Shown in pieces: positions 51,679 through 61,134 of a stretch of DNA of 64,000 nt. The notes beneath the pieces were generated by a model. The model was not told the origin of the DNA. It did not search any database and saw nothing but the letters and a program-made list of their open reading frames with translations. The DNA comes from Desulfobulbus alkaliphilus (GTDB taxonomy: Bacteria; Desulfobacterota; Desulfobulbia; Desulfobulbales; Desulfobulbaceae): the NCBI RefSeq assembly GCF_016918545.1, contig NZ_JAFFQC010000008.1, forward strand, positions 1-64,000. Direction: 5' to 3'. Both the position numbers and the translations under genes were made by a program. Position 1 is the stretch's first letter. Every line of letters begins with the position of its first letter.

Positions 51679-52236
51679 ATGCATAACCTGATATATGCCA
51701 CGCTCTGCATTGCCGCCCTTTTCCTGCTCCCCGGCTGCGCTCCTCTTGTTGTCGCCGCCGGTGCCGGCGCCGGTTATCTGGTCGCTGATCAGGAATCCAG
51801 GCAAAAGGTCGACCATTTCTTTCAGGATCTGAACAAATCGATCAAAAAAAGTACCCGCAGAATTCTTGGAGAACAGCAGACCAGGAAACAAATCGCGCAT
51901 CAACCGTCAGCCGGCTTCACCCTCACCATTCAGCAGGATACGCTCACACCGACAAGTGTCCTTCCGGGTGAACGGATCAATCTCAGGGTGCAATACGCTA
52001 TCATGGGAGCGCCGGCCGCGGGAATACGCATCAGCAAACAACAGACCCTGTTTTTTGCAGGCAAACAGGTCACGGTCATCAACAAGGAATCAACAACCAG
52101 AACAAACGGGACCTGGGAAAACACCTTGGCCTTTGCGGTGCCGAAATCCGCACAACCCGGCACCTATACGGTCAAGCAGGAAATCAGCGCCCAGGGGAAG
52201 ACCCGATCCACTCAACGGACTTTTACGGTCCGCTGA
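51679..52236 (+). CDS. Lipoprotein of unknown function
   Basis: 185 residues from the ATG at 51679. Lipobox FLLPGC gives Cys20, followed by a short Gly/Ala-rich stretch (VVAAGAGAGYLVA) and a helical segment. A ~100-residue beta-sandwich-like domain follows (FTLTIQQDTLTPTSVLPGE ... GTYTVKQEISAQGKTRSTQRTF), which looks immunoglobulin-like. It sits between the kinase and the phosphatase genes. It may be the outer-membrane partner of the transporter or pore. Confidence 0.65.
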   Translation: MHNLIYATLCIAALFLLPGCAPLVVAAGAGAGYLVADQESRQKVDHFFQDLNKSIKKSTRRILGEQQTRKQIAHQPSAGFTLTIQQDTLTPTSVLPGERINLRVQYAIMGAPAAGIRISKQQTLFFAGKQVTVINKESTTRTNGTWENTLAFAVPKSAQPGTYTVKQEISAQGKTRSTQRTFTVR

Positions 52237-52365
52237 AAACAAGAACACCCCCTTTTGTAGCCCTTGACAAAGCAACGGAAAGGACCAGGTTGGCGAACAG
52301 AACAGACCGATGGATATGACCGCAACCGACGACAACCCTTGCGCTCCACTTGGCTTTTCCTTGAT

Positions 52366-53169
52366 ATGTTGAATAGAAGGGCCCAGCCGACGTCCCCTGC
52401 AACCCATCACCAGCTCTTCGGGTTCAGGGTACAGGTTTCGGCAAAAACCGATCCGGGCCGTGTCCGCCCAACCAATGAAGACAGCTACCTGCTCCTTGCC
52501 CGCGCCGGTGTCTTTGCCGTTGCCGATGGCCTGGGCGGATTGGAGGCAGGAGAGGTCGCCAGCACCATAGCCCTGACCCACCTGGAGGCGCTCAGCACCG
52601 ACCTGAACCAGTACCAGAAATCCGGGCCGTGTCCACGGACGATAGCCCAACTCCACGAAAACATTGCCATCGTCAACAAGCGTACCCATGAACACAGTAC
52701 CCGCGTCAGCAAGACCATGGCCACAACCCTGGCCATGGTGCAGTTCCATCCACACGGTGTACTCATTGCCCATGTAGGTGACAGCCGGGTTTATCTCTGG
52801 CGGAACACGCACCTTCTTCAATTAACCAGTGACCATTCACTGGTCAACCAACTGCTCGATCAGGGCACCCTGACCGCCCAGGAAGCGTCCCGTTCACCGC
52901 AGCGCCATATCATCACCCGGGCGATCGGTGCCGCACCAGTGGTTGCGCCTTCCATACAGGAGCAACCACTTCGCAATGGGGATGCCCTCTTGCTCTGTAC
53001 CGACGGATTGACCGGCATGTTGAGCGATACTGATATCGCCCGTATCATCCATAGCGGTAACGGCGCCGCTGATTCTATGGTGGAACAGTTGGTGACCGCC
53101 GCCAATCAGGCCGGAGGGCAAGACAACATCACTGTGCTGCTCCTGATCATAGAAGCCGCGGAGGTGTGA
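52366..53169 (+). CDS. PP2C-type Ser/Thr protein phosphatase
   Basis: 267 residues from the ATG at 52366; the start is uncertain because an in-frame TTG at 52264 would add 34 residues. PP2C motifs in order: VRPTNEDS, FAVADGLGG (DGxGG metal site, Leu for the usual Met), ATTLAMVQF, AHVGDSRVYLWR, LLCTDGLTGML and GGQDNITVLLL. The metal-binding Asp residues are present. It would reverse phosphorylation by the kinase two genes upstream. Last gene of the unit. Confidence 0.92.
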   Translation: MLNRRAQPTSPATHHQLFGFRVQVSAKTDPGRVRPTNEDSYLLLARAGVFAVADGLGGLEAGEVASTIALTHLEALSTDLNQYQKSGPCPRTIAQLHENIAIVNKRTHEHSTRVSKTMATTLAMVQFHPHGVLIAHVGDSRVYLWRNTHLLQLTSDHSLVNQLLDQGTLTAQEASRSPQRHIITRAIGAAPVVAPSIQEQPLRNGDALLLCTDGLTGMLSDTDIARIIHSGNGAADSMVEQLVTAANQAGGQDNITVLLLIIEAAEV

Positions 53170-53214
53170 TCGGCCGCCCTCTCCCCAGACCTCAAGCGCC
53201 TCTCCCTGCAGAGA

Positions 53215-53245
53215 CAGGGTATCCCGGGTTAGCCGGGACACCCTG
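53215..53245 (+). terminator. Hairpin after the PP2C gene
   Basis: CAGGGT-TCCCGG pairs with CCGGGA-ACCCTG around GTTAG. It has no U-run, so termination is only likely, not certain. It closes the curli-like/phospho-signalling gene run. Confidence 0.5.
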
Positions 53246-53338
53246 AGCTTGAACAGAAACGATGGAGGGACAAAAACAACTGGATTGCAGAGCGGAGAAC
53301 CAGGGTCCATAAACAAGGGGAGGTGGGACAAGCACCTC

Positions 53339-53373
53339 AAAAAAAAACCCCAGGAAGCCTGGGCTTCCCGGGG
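53339..53373 (-). terminator. Rho-independent terminator of the MFS carrier gene
   Basis: Stem CCCCaGGAAGCC / GGCTTCCcGGGG with a 2-base loop; on the minus strand it is followed by nine T. It lies 48 bases past the MFS stop. Confidence 0.9.
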
Positions 53374-53420
53374 TTATTGGCACTGCTCAGGTGCCGACCG
53401 CGTATGCTGATCCTGGGATC

Positions 53421-54662
53421 TTAGCCACGTGGTGCAGGCGGCTTGGCCAGCCAGAGGAGGAGCAGCGAGATGGCCATAACAGCGGATGCTGTGGCAAAGG
53501 GGATCATGTAGTTCCCCTGAACAGCGTACAGCCAGCCACCAACCGTTGGCCCAGCCAGGCCGGCAAAACCAAAGGAGCTGAACAGCAGCCCGTAGTTGGA
53601 TCCCTGCGCCGTGGGCCCATAGTAGGCCAGCGTGGCGGAGGGGAACAGGGTGAACTGGGCACCATAGTTCCAACCAAAGATCAAGGCAACGATCCACAGC
53701 AGGGTCGCGTTACCAGCCATCGGGTAGATGAGCAGCAGCATGACGACCTGGATCGACCAGAGCAGCATAAAGCATGGTCTGACCCCGATCTTATCGACAA
53801 AACCGCCGATGACGACCCGGACAGCCGCATTGGAGAAAGCGAGAACACTGACAGCCCCAGCTGCAGCCATGGGTGCCAGGCCCCGGTCAATACCAGCACC
53901 TGCCAGATGGCCGACAACCATCAGGCCGGAAAAACAGGAGCAGAAGAAGGCGGCATAGAGCATCCAGAACTGCGGTGTAGCCTTGGCTTCATCGTGGGTG
54001 TAATCGACCTGTGCCTTGGTTCCCGGTGCGGGCGCGGGGGGCGTATAGCCGGCGGGCTTCCAGCCGGCGGGGGGGTTCTGGAGGCAGAAAGCGGAGAGAA
54101 CACCCAGAACACCCATGACAATCCCCATATACCAGAATACCGGACGCCAACCCATGTTTTCAATCATCCAGGTGGCAATGGGCGCCATGATAAAGGAGCC
54201 GAGTCCCAGACCGACAACGGAAAAACCAGTGGCAAGGGATCGTCTATCCGGCCACCATTTGGGACCGGTGGCGATGGGCGGCAGATACATCATACCACCA
54301 CCGAGACCGCAAATGAGACCGTACGTGATATACAGGCCCATTTTGGAGTTGATGAACCCGGAAGCGCAAAAACCTATCAGGACGAGCACGGACCCCATGA
54401 GGACGACTTTACGGGGACCGATTTTGTCGCTGAGGCGACCGGAAGGAATGGTGGTCAAACCAAAGACGAAACAGCAGATTGAAAAGGCCAGCGCAATTTC
54501 AGCGCGCGTCCAACCGAATTCAGCTTGGAACGGTGCGATGAAAACACTCCATGCGTAGAGCAAAAGGCCGCAGGCGGTACTACCGAGCAAACCTCCCAAC
54601 AAAGGTACCCAACGTGGTAAAGTGGCGACAGGAACATCACTTGTAGCTTGTGCTTGACTCAT
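53421..54662 (-). CDS. OFA-family MFS transporter (oxalate/formate or lactate type)
   Basis: 413 residues with about twelve membrane helices. The MFS loop 2-3 motif is seen as [16 protein letters not shown], and a second copy [15 protein letters not shown] after helix 7. Helix 4 contains [15 protein letters not shown], typical of the oxalate/formate antiporter family, and a loop with [11 protein letters not shown] separates the halves. Members exchange or take up small carboxylates such as oxalate, formate or lactate; the substrate cannot be fixed here. GGGGGAG precedes the ATG. It has its own terminator, so it is a single-gene unit. Confidence 0.88.
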   Translation of the reverse strand: MSQAQATSDVPVATLPRWVPLLGGLLGSTACGLLLYAWSVFIAPFQAEFGWTRAEIALAFSICCFVFGLTTIPSGRLSDKIGPRKVVLMGSVLVLIGFCASGFINSKMGLYITYGLICGLGGGMMYLPPIATGPKWWPDRRSLATGFSVVGLGLGSFIMAPIATWMIENMGWRPVFWYMGIVMGVLGVLSAFCLQNPPAGWKPAGYTPPAPAPGTKAQVDYTHDEAKATPQFWMLYAAFFCSCFSGLMVVGHLAGAGIDRGLAPMAAAGAVSVLAFSNAAVRVVIGGFVDKIGVRPCFMLLWSIQVVMLLLIYPMAGNATLLWIVALIFGWNYGAQFTLFPSATLAYYGPTAQGSNYGLLFSSFGFAGLAGPTVGGWLYAVQGNYMIPFATASAVMAISLLLLWLAKPPAPRG

Positions 54663-55133
54663 TAATGCACTCCCCCTTTTTTTATTTTAGGTTAACTGCT
54701 TACGGCTTAGCACTCCTGACTCTCGACGTTTTCACCTCCCTATTGTCTTGGATATTATTGGTTGTTTTCCTTCTTCAAGGGTCTCCTACCTATTGTGTTT
54801 CGACTATAAAGGAGAAGGAAAGCACTGTCAATCAACAAAACGCATGCTTTTGGCCTGTCTCGCATTTTCTTGGCAGAAGAGCACCATCGACCCGATCTCT
54901 CCCCCGTGCATCAAGAACGGATCGCTTCGACTCATTCCGACGCTCCCACAGGGTGTCCCGCACACCAATTGCTGGTCACCTGCAGGGCGTGAAAACCGGT
55001 CCTCTTCAACCGGCAAGAGGCACGGCAAAGAGCACGCACCTCCCTGCCGTGTAAAAAACAATGAAAATTCAAATCAGTATCGAAAAAAGACAACGTGCCG
55101 TCTGTCCATCCGGTCCGGTCCTGTGCGAACCAA
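54663..55133. other. Region without recognisable genes upstream of the MFS gene
   Basis: About 470 bases. It must hold the MFS promoter and the 3' end of the flavin-binding-type gene transcript. Short frames on the plus strand have no recognisable content, and I see no clear promoter. Confidence 0.4.
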
Positions 55134-55529
55134 TCAGCCCACAGGGGCCGGGCCATCCCCGACCAGCGGTACCACTTTAACCACCTGAAAACGGACCAGA
55201 TGTTTCGGGCCTTTGGCCACGTCCTCTTGCGGACTGAGGTGCCGGCGGGTCATGGAGGCGATCAGTTCAGGGTCATCGGATTCATCGAGCTTGCGCAGAA
55301 AAAGGCGCAGACCTTTGAACCCCGGCCCCTGCTCAATAAACATATAATTAGCATGACCGTTCTCTTTCAGGTGAGCATAGGTGAGGCGCTCGCGCATGAT
55401 AAAGGTCAGGCTGCCATCGTCCATGACATGCGGCCGGGCATAGATGGCGGTCGTCACCTCCCCGGAGACAGCGGCGGTGGCCAATATTCCGGTGCCCTGG
55501 GTTTCGGCAAAATACTCCTGCAGTTGCAT
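55134..55529 (-). CDS. Pyridoxamine 5'-phosphate oxidase-like (FMN-binding split barrel) protein
   Basis: 131 residues from the ATG at 55529, preceded by GGAGGAAGAACTG. The split-barrel start GTGILATAAVSGEVTTAIYA, then FIMRERLTYAHLKENGHANYMF and a C-terminal LVRFQVVKVVPL strand are characteristic of small PNPOx-like proteins. Many bind FMN, F420 or haem; the cofactor and reaction are not predictable. Not PdxH, which is longer. Confidence 0.82.
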   Translation of the reverse strand: MQLQEYFAETQGTGILATAAVSGEVTTAIYARPHVMDDGSLTFIMRERLTYAHLKENGHANYMFIEQGPGFKGLRLFLRKLDESDDPELIASMTRRHLSPQEDVAKGPKHLVRFQVVKVVPLVGDGPAPVG

Positions 55530-55802
55530 TTCAGTTCTTCCTCCATGAGACAATGTATTGTACAGGTATCTTTACCGGACAAGACCGGCAAAAAACATCG
55601 AATGCTCAAAATACTCGAAAACCGCTGAAAATACGACAGTGAAGACCATCGTCACTCCCGCTGCCCGTGCGGCACTGATTATATCCGCGTTCCTGATCAC
55701 CCGGCCGACCAGCCGTGGTCAGTGCCTGCTTCCTGGCACTCTTTGCAAACAGTGCCAGACCGGACCACCCAGCCACAGCCCGACGTCCGGAGCCACAGCC
55801 TT

Positions 55803-56750
55803 ATGAGATCCGGACCAGCCATGTCCCCGGTGATTCTCATGTTTACTGGGGCCTTTATTATCTCTTTTTCAGGCGTCTGGGTGCAGTTGGCCCAAGTTTC
55901 ACCAACTGCTTCCGCTTTTTACCGGGTCTTTTTCGGCTTCCTCTTTCTGCTTGCCATCTGCCTCTGCAAAGGTGATCCATGGCACCTCAGCGTCCGACAC
56001 CTGGCCTGGGCCATCCTCTGCGGCTTTTTTTTCGCTCTGGACCTGTTCTGCTGGCATGCCAGCATCCTGTACATCGGCCCGGGCCTGGCGACCATCCTGG
56101 GAAATTTTCAGGTCTTCTGCCTGGCGATCATTGGCATTTTGTTCCTCGGGGAAAGGCCCCGCATCACTTTTCTGCCGGCTCTTCCCCTCGCTGGCTGCGG
56201 CCTGTTTCTTGTGGTCGGCACTGATTGGCAGGCCTTGCCGCCGACATATCGACTCGGTCTTGTTCTGGGCCTGATGACCGCGATCAGCTACAGCGGCTTT
56301 CTTCTTATCCTCCGCAAACTCCAAGGAGCCGCCAGTTCCTCCTCCTTTTTTTTCAACCTGATGCTGGTTTCCGGGGCCACCGCTTTTTTTCTGGGCGGGT
56401 ATATGGTCATGGCCGGTGAATCCTTCACCATCCCTGACACCACCAGCCTGGCAGCCCTCCTCGGCCTCGGTCTGCTCAGCCAGACCATTGGCTGGTCCCT
56501 GATTGCCAACGCCATGCCGAAAATTCCCGCCTCCCTGGTCGGGTTCCTCCTCCTGCTGCAACCAGCCCTGACCTTTGTCTGGGATGTCCTGTTTTTTTCT
56601 CGACCAACATCCTTGATCAATTGGCTGGGGGTTCTGGTGCTCCTTGGAGCACTGTACCTCGCCATGCTGGGCAGTGGCCAACCCGCCCCGGCATCAACAC
56701 CCAGGCACGACAACCATCACCTTGACGAATCCGGAGAAACACCACCATGA
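55803..56750 (+). CDS. EamA/DMT-family transporter
   Basis: 315 residues from the ATG at 55803 (GGAG ten bases before); 55821 is an alternative. About ten membrane helices in two EamA repeats. Repeat 1 runs from PVILMFTGAFIISFSGVWV to GERPRITFLPAL, and repeat 2 from LGLVLGLMTAISYSGFLLI to SRPTSLINWLGVLVLLGALY. Family members export amino acids, purines or other metabolites. It is coupled by ATGA overlap to the next small gene. Confidence 0.88.
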   Translation: MRSGPAMSPVILMFTGAFIISFSGVWVQLAQVSPTASAFYRVFFGFLFLLAICLCKGDPWHLSVRHLAWAILCGFFFALDLFCWHASILYIGPGLATILGNFQVFCLAIIGILFLGERPRITFLPALPLAGCGLFLVVGTDWQALPPTYRLGLVLGLMTAISYSGFLLILRKLQGAASSSSFFFNLMLVSGATAFFLGGYMVMAGESFTIPDTTSLAALLGLGLLSQTIGWSLIANAMPKIPASLVGFLLLLQPALTFVWDVLFFSRPTSLINWLGVLVLLGALYLAMLGSGQPAPASTPRHDNHHLDESGETPP

Positions 56751-57124
56751 GCGAAGAACAAAAGGAATTGCAGGAACTGCAGCAACAGATCGAACTCATC
56801 CTTGAGGCAGCGGCAACCGATGACCTGGACACCATCTACGATCATCGCGCCACCATCGTGTCCATGTATGCCCAGGCCATGGCTGAATTCCATTTTCAAG
56901 AAGATCAGCTCAGCTGGCTTAACGAACTCCTGGGCGCGGTGGAAACCAACGACATGGTCGCCTGCCATCAACTGCTGGAACAGGAAAGCGACACGGATAC
57001 CCGTTTTCTCGCCAGCCAGTTCATGGCGGTCATGGCCGGTTTCTTTCATCATGACGAATGCCTGACCCTGATCCAGGCCATTGGCCTCAAGGCCTTGCTG
57101 GAAGGAATGGCTGAGGAAGAATGA
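56747..57124 (+). CDS. Small acidic helical protein of unknown function
   Basis: 125 residues, overlapping the DMT transporter stop (ATGA). It is strongly acidic and almost all predicted helix (LQELQQQIELILEAAATDD, LLEQESDTDTRF). No membrane segment or motif is recognised. The overlap with the transporter gene is the best evidence that it is real. Confidence 0.6.
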   Translation: MSEEQKELQELQQQIELILEAAATDDLDTIYDHRATIVSMYAQAMAEFHFQEDQLSWLNELLGAVETNDMVACHQLLEQESDTDTRFLASQFMAVMAGFFHHDECLTLIQAIGLKALLEGMAEEE

Positions 57125-57483
57125 AAAATCACTCCTGAACATCGATCGAAATGGTTTGGCGGCCTCAACAGCGCTCTCATTGGCAAAAAATCATAAAATA
57201 ATCACCCTGTATGGACAGAAAACAATTCAGGGTATACTTTCTGGAAATAAAGTGTTTTATCCAGTTTTATCCAGTAAAAGAGATTTTGTGCTGCATCGAG
57301 GCACACTGATATCCAGGATAGAGGTTCTCCTGGGAGGAGTCCATTTGACCGCGCAGCAAAGAGTCAGGGCTGCAGAGCTGTTTGCTGATGGATACCGGTA
57401 CGGTATTTGTGCGGTATACTGTCCGCCGGCTCCCACGAAACCTCCTGTTCAATGTCGCCTTACGAGAGCCTGATGAGATACCC
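57125..57483. other. Region without recognisable genes
   Basis: About 360 bases, AT-richer than the flanks. TTTTATCCAG is repeated directly at about 57254-57275. A frame across the region has no recognisable content. It probably holds the promoter of the radical SAM gene. Confidence 0.4.
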
Positions 57484-58419
57484 ATGGACGCAAAAACACT
57501 CCACACCAGTGGTCAACTGGAGCGAAGGGTAGAGAGCGCCCGTCGCCTCCTGGGGCGATGCATCCTCTGTCCCCGTCGTTGTCGGGTTAATCGCCTTGCC
57601 GGCGAGACCGGCCTGTGTGCCACCGGTCTCCGGGCGCGGGTAGCAAGCTATGGCCCCCATTTCGGTGAAGAACAGCCCCTGGTGGGAACCCACGGTTCCG
57701 GCACCATATTTCTGGCCGGCTGCAGCCTGCATTGCTGTTTCTGCCAGAATGACGATATCAGCCGGGGGAGTGATGCAGGCCAAGAGGTTGATGCCACTGA
57801 TTTGGCGGCCATCATGCTCGAACTCCAAGCCATGGGCTGTCATAATATCAACCTGGTGACCCCAAGCCATGTGGTCGCGCAGATCCTGGCTGCCTTGCCG
57901 CCGGCAATCGAAGGCGGCCTTGACCTGCCCCTTGTATACAACTGCAGCGGGTACGAAAGTACTGTTGCCCTGACCCTCCTGGATGGGATCATCGATATCT
58001 ACATGCCCGACTTCAAGTTCTGGCGGCCGGAAACCGCAGCCCGCTACGCCAATGCTCCCGACTATCCCGAGCGGGCCAGGGAGGCCCTGGTGCGCATGCA
58101 CCGTCAGGTCGGTGACCTGGCCTTGGACTCGAATGGATACGCCCGGAGCGGTTTGCTGATCCGTCACCTGCTCATGCCGGACATGATCGCGGAAACCGAA
58201 CAGATCCTGCATTTCATCGCCACCCGCCTCTCTGCCCATACCTATGTCAACATCATGGGCCAGTATCATCCCTGCGCCAGTGCCAATCAATTTGAAGAAT
58301 TACGCCGCACCATAACCGGGGCCGAATACCGACAGGCTTTGGAGGCGGCCCGGGCAATGGGCCTGACCCGGCTGGATCAACCAGACCTTTCCCGACTGTT
58401 ACGCCGTCTGCAGCGATGA
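57484..58419 (+). CDS. PflX-like radical SAM protein
   Basis: 311 residues from the ATG at 57484. The N-terminal cysteine cluster CILCPRRCRVNRLAGETGLC marks the PflX branch of pyruvate formate-lyase activase homologues. The radical SAM cluster motif is C-SLH-C-CF-C (CX3CX2C) in AGCSLHCCFCQN. Later PflX features include GCHNINLVTPSHV, YNCSGYE, DIYMPDFKFW and NIMGQYHPC. Family members are thought to activate glycyl-radical or other enzymes, but no partner is encoded nearby. Confidence 0.88.
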   Translation: MDAKTLHTSGQLERRVESARRLLGRCILCPRRCRVNRLAGETGLCATGLRARVASYGPHFGEEQPLVGTHGSGTIFLAGCSLHCCFCQNDDISRGSDAGQEVDATDLAAIMLELQAMGCHNINLVTPSHVVAQILAALPPAIEGGLDLPLVYNCSGYESTVALTLLDGIIDIYMPDFKFWRPETAARYANAPDYPERAREALVRMHRQVGDLALDSNGYARSGLLIRHLLMPDMIAETEQILHFIATRLSAHTYVNIMGQYHPCASANQFEELRRTITGAEYRQALEAARAMGLTRLDQPDLSRLLRRLQR

Positions 58420-58902
58420 GATGCAAGATATTTTTTTGACGTAAGGCTCTGGTTCTGGTATCTGCATGCAATACCTTGCCTGAATAGGTTGTATTGACCA
58501 GAATCTGTTTGCTACCGTCCTGGATCCATTCGCGCTCGTTTGCACATGAGCGATCACAGGCACCCCATCTTTACCCGGCCAAAACTGGCTGCACAATGGG
58601 GTGAGAGCAGGCAGCCGCACCTGGACAGATCTGGAGTGCCTGTACGTACCCTCGTCCAACACACAAGCATGACAAACCAGCCAGCTGCATCCCCGTGTTT
58701 GACTCCCTTTGCACGCCCTGAAGAGCGACGGGGACAGGTTGATTCAGAAACAAATTCTCCATATTTATAAATACATTTCAGCGTATTATATCATTACATC
58801 AAACAAAGAATCCATCCGTCACGGATTCAGGACCATCTCCTCTTAGACCAGGAGCATCGGTCTCCGGCTCCCGGCATTTTATTCCTTTGACAGGAGAGTA
58901 TC
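58420..58902. other. Gene-free region upstream of the aminotransferase, mostly MITE copy J
   Basis: 483 bases with no supported gene. The major content is the diverged repeat copy at 58519-58832. The remaining ~70 bases before 58903 hold an AGGAGA ribosome site. Confidence 0.5.
58519..58832 (-). repeat. MITE-like repeat, copy J (diverged interior, reverse)
   Basis: The ends CCTGGATCCATTCGCG and GTCACGGATTCAGG belong to the family, and the last ~40 bases (ATCAAACAAAGAATCCATCC...) resemble the corresponding end of copy I. The interior is 314 bp long and not recognisably homologous. The flanks ACCGT (58514-58518) and ACCAT (58833-58837) match at four of five positions. Confidence 0.6.
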
Positions 58903-60150
58903 ATGAGTACCCAGACCCCCATCCGTTTTGCTGACCGCATGAGCCAGCTGCCACCCTATCTCTTCGGCATGATCAATAAAATCAAGATGGAAAAACGGTG
59001 GCAGGGCATCGATGTCATCGATCTCGGCATGGGCAACCCCATGGATCCGACGCCGGACAGAGTGACGGAAAAACTCTGTGAAGTGGCGGTGGATCCTAAA
59101 ACCCACCGCTATCCGGCCGCCGGCGGGATGAAAAACCTGAAGCGCGAAATCGCCCTGTATTATAAGCGCAAGTATGACGTCGAGTTGAATGGCGAAGACG
59201 ATGTCATCTGCACCATTGGCTCCAAGGAGGGCATCTCCCATCTCTGTCTGGCCCTGCTCGGTCCGGGTGATACGGTGCTGGTGCCTTCACCGGCCTTTCC
59301 CATCCATGTCTACGCCGCGGTCATCGCCGGAGCAAGTGTTTTCCGTTTCCCCCTGGGATCGGAGGAAGATTTTCTTCGTCAGGTCAGGGAAATGTGCAAA
59401 TCGCTCTATCCCCATCCCAAACTGGTGATGCTCAACTACCCCCATAATCCCACCGGCACCCTGGCCTCGCGAGAATTTTTCCAGGAAATCGTCGCCCTGG
59501 CCAAGCGGTTCAATTTCATGGTCATCAACGATTTCGCCTACGGCCAGATCACCTATGATGGCCTTGTGGCCCCATCCTTCCTGGAGATCCCCGGGGCCAT
59601 GGATGTGGGCGTTGAATTCGGCTCCTTCTCCAAATCCTACAACATGGCTGGCTGGCGGCTGGGTTATTGCGTCGGCAACACGGAGATCATCAAGGGACTG
59701 GCCAGCATCAAGGGGTATTACGATTACGGTATTTTTTCCGCTATCCAGGTGGCCGGTATTGTCGCCATGCGTGACTGTGACGACATCATTGTCGAACAGG
59801 TGGCCATCTACCAGAAGCGTCGGGACGTGCTGTGCGAAGGCCTTGTTCGCATGGGCTGGGAGGTGGAGAAACCCAAGGCCGGGATGTTTCTCTGGGTGAA
59901 AATCCCTGAGCCCTACGTACGTATGGGCTCAATCCGCTTTTCCGTCGAGATGATGAACCGTGCCAACGTGGCCCTGGCTCCCGGGGCCGGGTTCGGTGAG
60001 GAAGGCAATGACTTTCTCCGCCTGGCCCTGGTGGAAAACGAAAATCGCATCCGTCAGGCTCTGAAGCAAATGAAACGGGCCATGGTGGAAATCGACCAGG
60101 AGATCAATGCCGGTATTTTTATTCTTGAGGACAGCGGACAGGAAGCATGA
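58903..60150 (+). CDS. alaC: Class I aminotransferase (alanine aminotransferase AlaC-like)
   Basis: 415 residues. PLP-enzyme motifs: GMGNPMDPTP and HRYPAAGGMKNL near the N-terminus, LNYPHNPTGTLA, FAYGQITYDG, and the cofactor lysine in SFSKSYNMAGWRLGY. The C-terminal RLALVENENRIRQAL contains the carboxylate-binding Arg region. The overall pattern is closest to the AlaC and LL-diaminopimelate aminotransferase group, which uses pyruvate, glutamate and related acids. The start follows GACAGGAGAGTATC. Confidence 0.85.
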   Translation: MSTQTPIRFADRMSQLPPYLFGMINKIKMEKRWQGIDVIDLGMGNPMDPTPDRVTEKLCEVAVDPKTHRYPAAGGMKNLKREIALYYKRKYDVELNGEDDVICTIGSKEGISHLCLALLGPGDTVLVPSPAFPIHVYAAVIAGASVFRFPLGSEEDFLRQVREMCKSLYPHPKLVMLNYPHNPTGTLASREFFQEIVALAKRFNFMVINDFAYGQITYDGLVAPSFLEIPGAMDVGVEFGSFSKSYNMAGWRLGYCVGNTEIIKGLASIKGYYDYGIFSAIQVAGIVAMRDCDDIIVEQVAIYQKRRDVLCEGLVRMGWEVEKPKAGMFLWVKIPEPYVRMGSIRFSVEMMNRANVALAPGAGFGEEGNDFLRLALVENENRIRQALKQMKRAMVEIDQEINAGIFILEDSGQEA

Positions 60151-60427
60151 GGTGTATCGTCGCTGGCCTCCCCTTTCTGCTGCCGGTCCATCAATATACC
60201 AGCCAGCTCAGGGAACCATCAAGGGATATGAGGCAACAAAAGCACTGATGATCAACCGCTTCTTCACCCAGTCCAGTCGCATGCTGGTGTTGAGCATGCA
60301 GGCCCTGATCAGGAAAAACCATCTCTCCCCGGCCGCTGCCGAGACCGTTGCCGTTGTCTCCCGGTAACCCGCAAGCTGCCCTGCTGCCACCGCCGGCGAA
60401 CATTCTCCTGGACCACGAACCGAGGCT

Positions 60428-60904
60428 TCAACAGGCAAGCATCTCGCGCCAGTTCAGCTGTGGAAAGACGGTTGCCAGCATGTGATCATCGTCAACCAGG
60501 GTAACGACAGGAGCGGCAAAAGTTTGTTCCGCCAGGGGCAGCACCAGGTCCGGCGGCGTGACCGTGTCGTATTTGCCGATAATGATCCGGGTTGGGGTGG
60601 TGATTTTGACCGCGGGAGGGACGAAATCGGCGAAGTTCAGGGCCGGGGCCAGCAATATCAGGCGGTGGCACTGTTGCGGATAGCGGCTACAGTGGATGGT
60701 GGCCATGAGACCACCAAAACTCGAGCCTACCAGGATCAGGTGGGAGAGGCCTCGGCATTGCTCCGCCAACTGCTCCAGACGCGCGGCCAGGTCACCATGA
60801 TAGTCCCGGCGCAGCATGGCGGGAAAATGGTGGGCAAACCATCGCCCCTTGGTGCCCTGGGCCGATGAATCGAGACCGTGCAAAAAAAGCAGCCTTTTCT
60901 CCAT
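60428..60904 (-). CDS. YqiA-like alpha/beta hydrolase
   Basis: 158 residues, a short alpha/beta hydrolase. The HGLDSS segment forms the oxyanion region, GSSFGGLMA is the nucleophile elbow (catalytic Ser), and IIGKYDTVTP and DDDHMLA supply the Asp and His of the triad. YqiA-type esterases are small like this; the substrate is unknown. The start follows GGAGAGAAAACC. Divergent from prfC. Confidence 0.82.
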   Translation of the reverse strand: MEKRLLFLHGLDSSAQGTKGRWFAHHFPAMLRRDYHGDLAARLEQLAEQCRGLSHLILVGSSFGGLMATIHCSRYPQQCHRLILLAPALNFADFVPPAVKITTPTRIIIGKYDTVTPPDLVLPLAEQTFAAPVVTLVDDDHMLATVFPQLNWREMLAC

Positions 60905-61134
60905 GGTTTTCTCTCCTTGCTGGCATCGTCTCCGGACCCGGAAAAAGAATCAAGATTGGACAAATCGGGCCCTTCAAGATATAGTATGGGGTTATTTTAA
61001 GCTTCGGCCCCTCTCTTTTCTGTCCCATCCAGCACACGCTCACCGGGTGGCAGCAATAAACCGCATGACCTGAACACCACGGATCCCGCATCCACAAACA
61101 ATCCCCAACAAACGATAGACGGACACCATAAATC

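Noticed and set aside
46348-53169. Type VI secretion regulatory block (PpkA/PppA/Fha)
   Set aside because: The kinase, phosphatase and FHA combination is similar, but no T6SS structural gene is present; the neighbours are a CsgG-like pore and repeat proteins.
53391-54482. A 363-codon plus-strand frame opposite the MFS carrier
   Set aside because: Antisense to an obvious twelve-helix transporter; Gly/His/Asp-rich with no motif.
60107-60367. An 86-codon frame after the aminotransferase gene
   Set aside because: It starts inside that gene in another frame and shows no motif or ribosome site.
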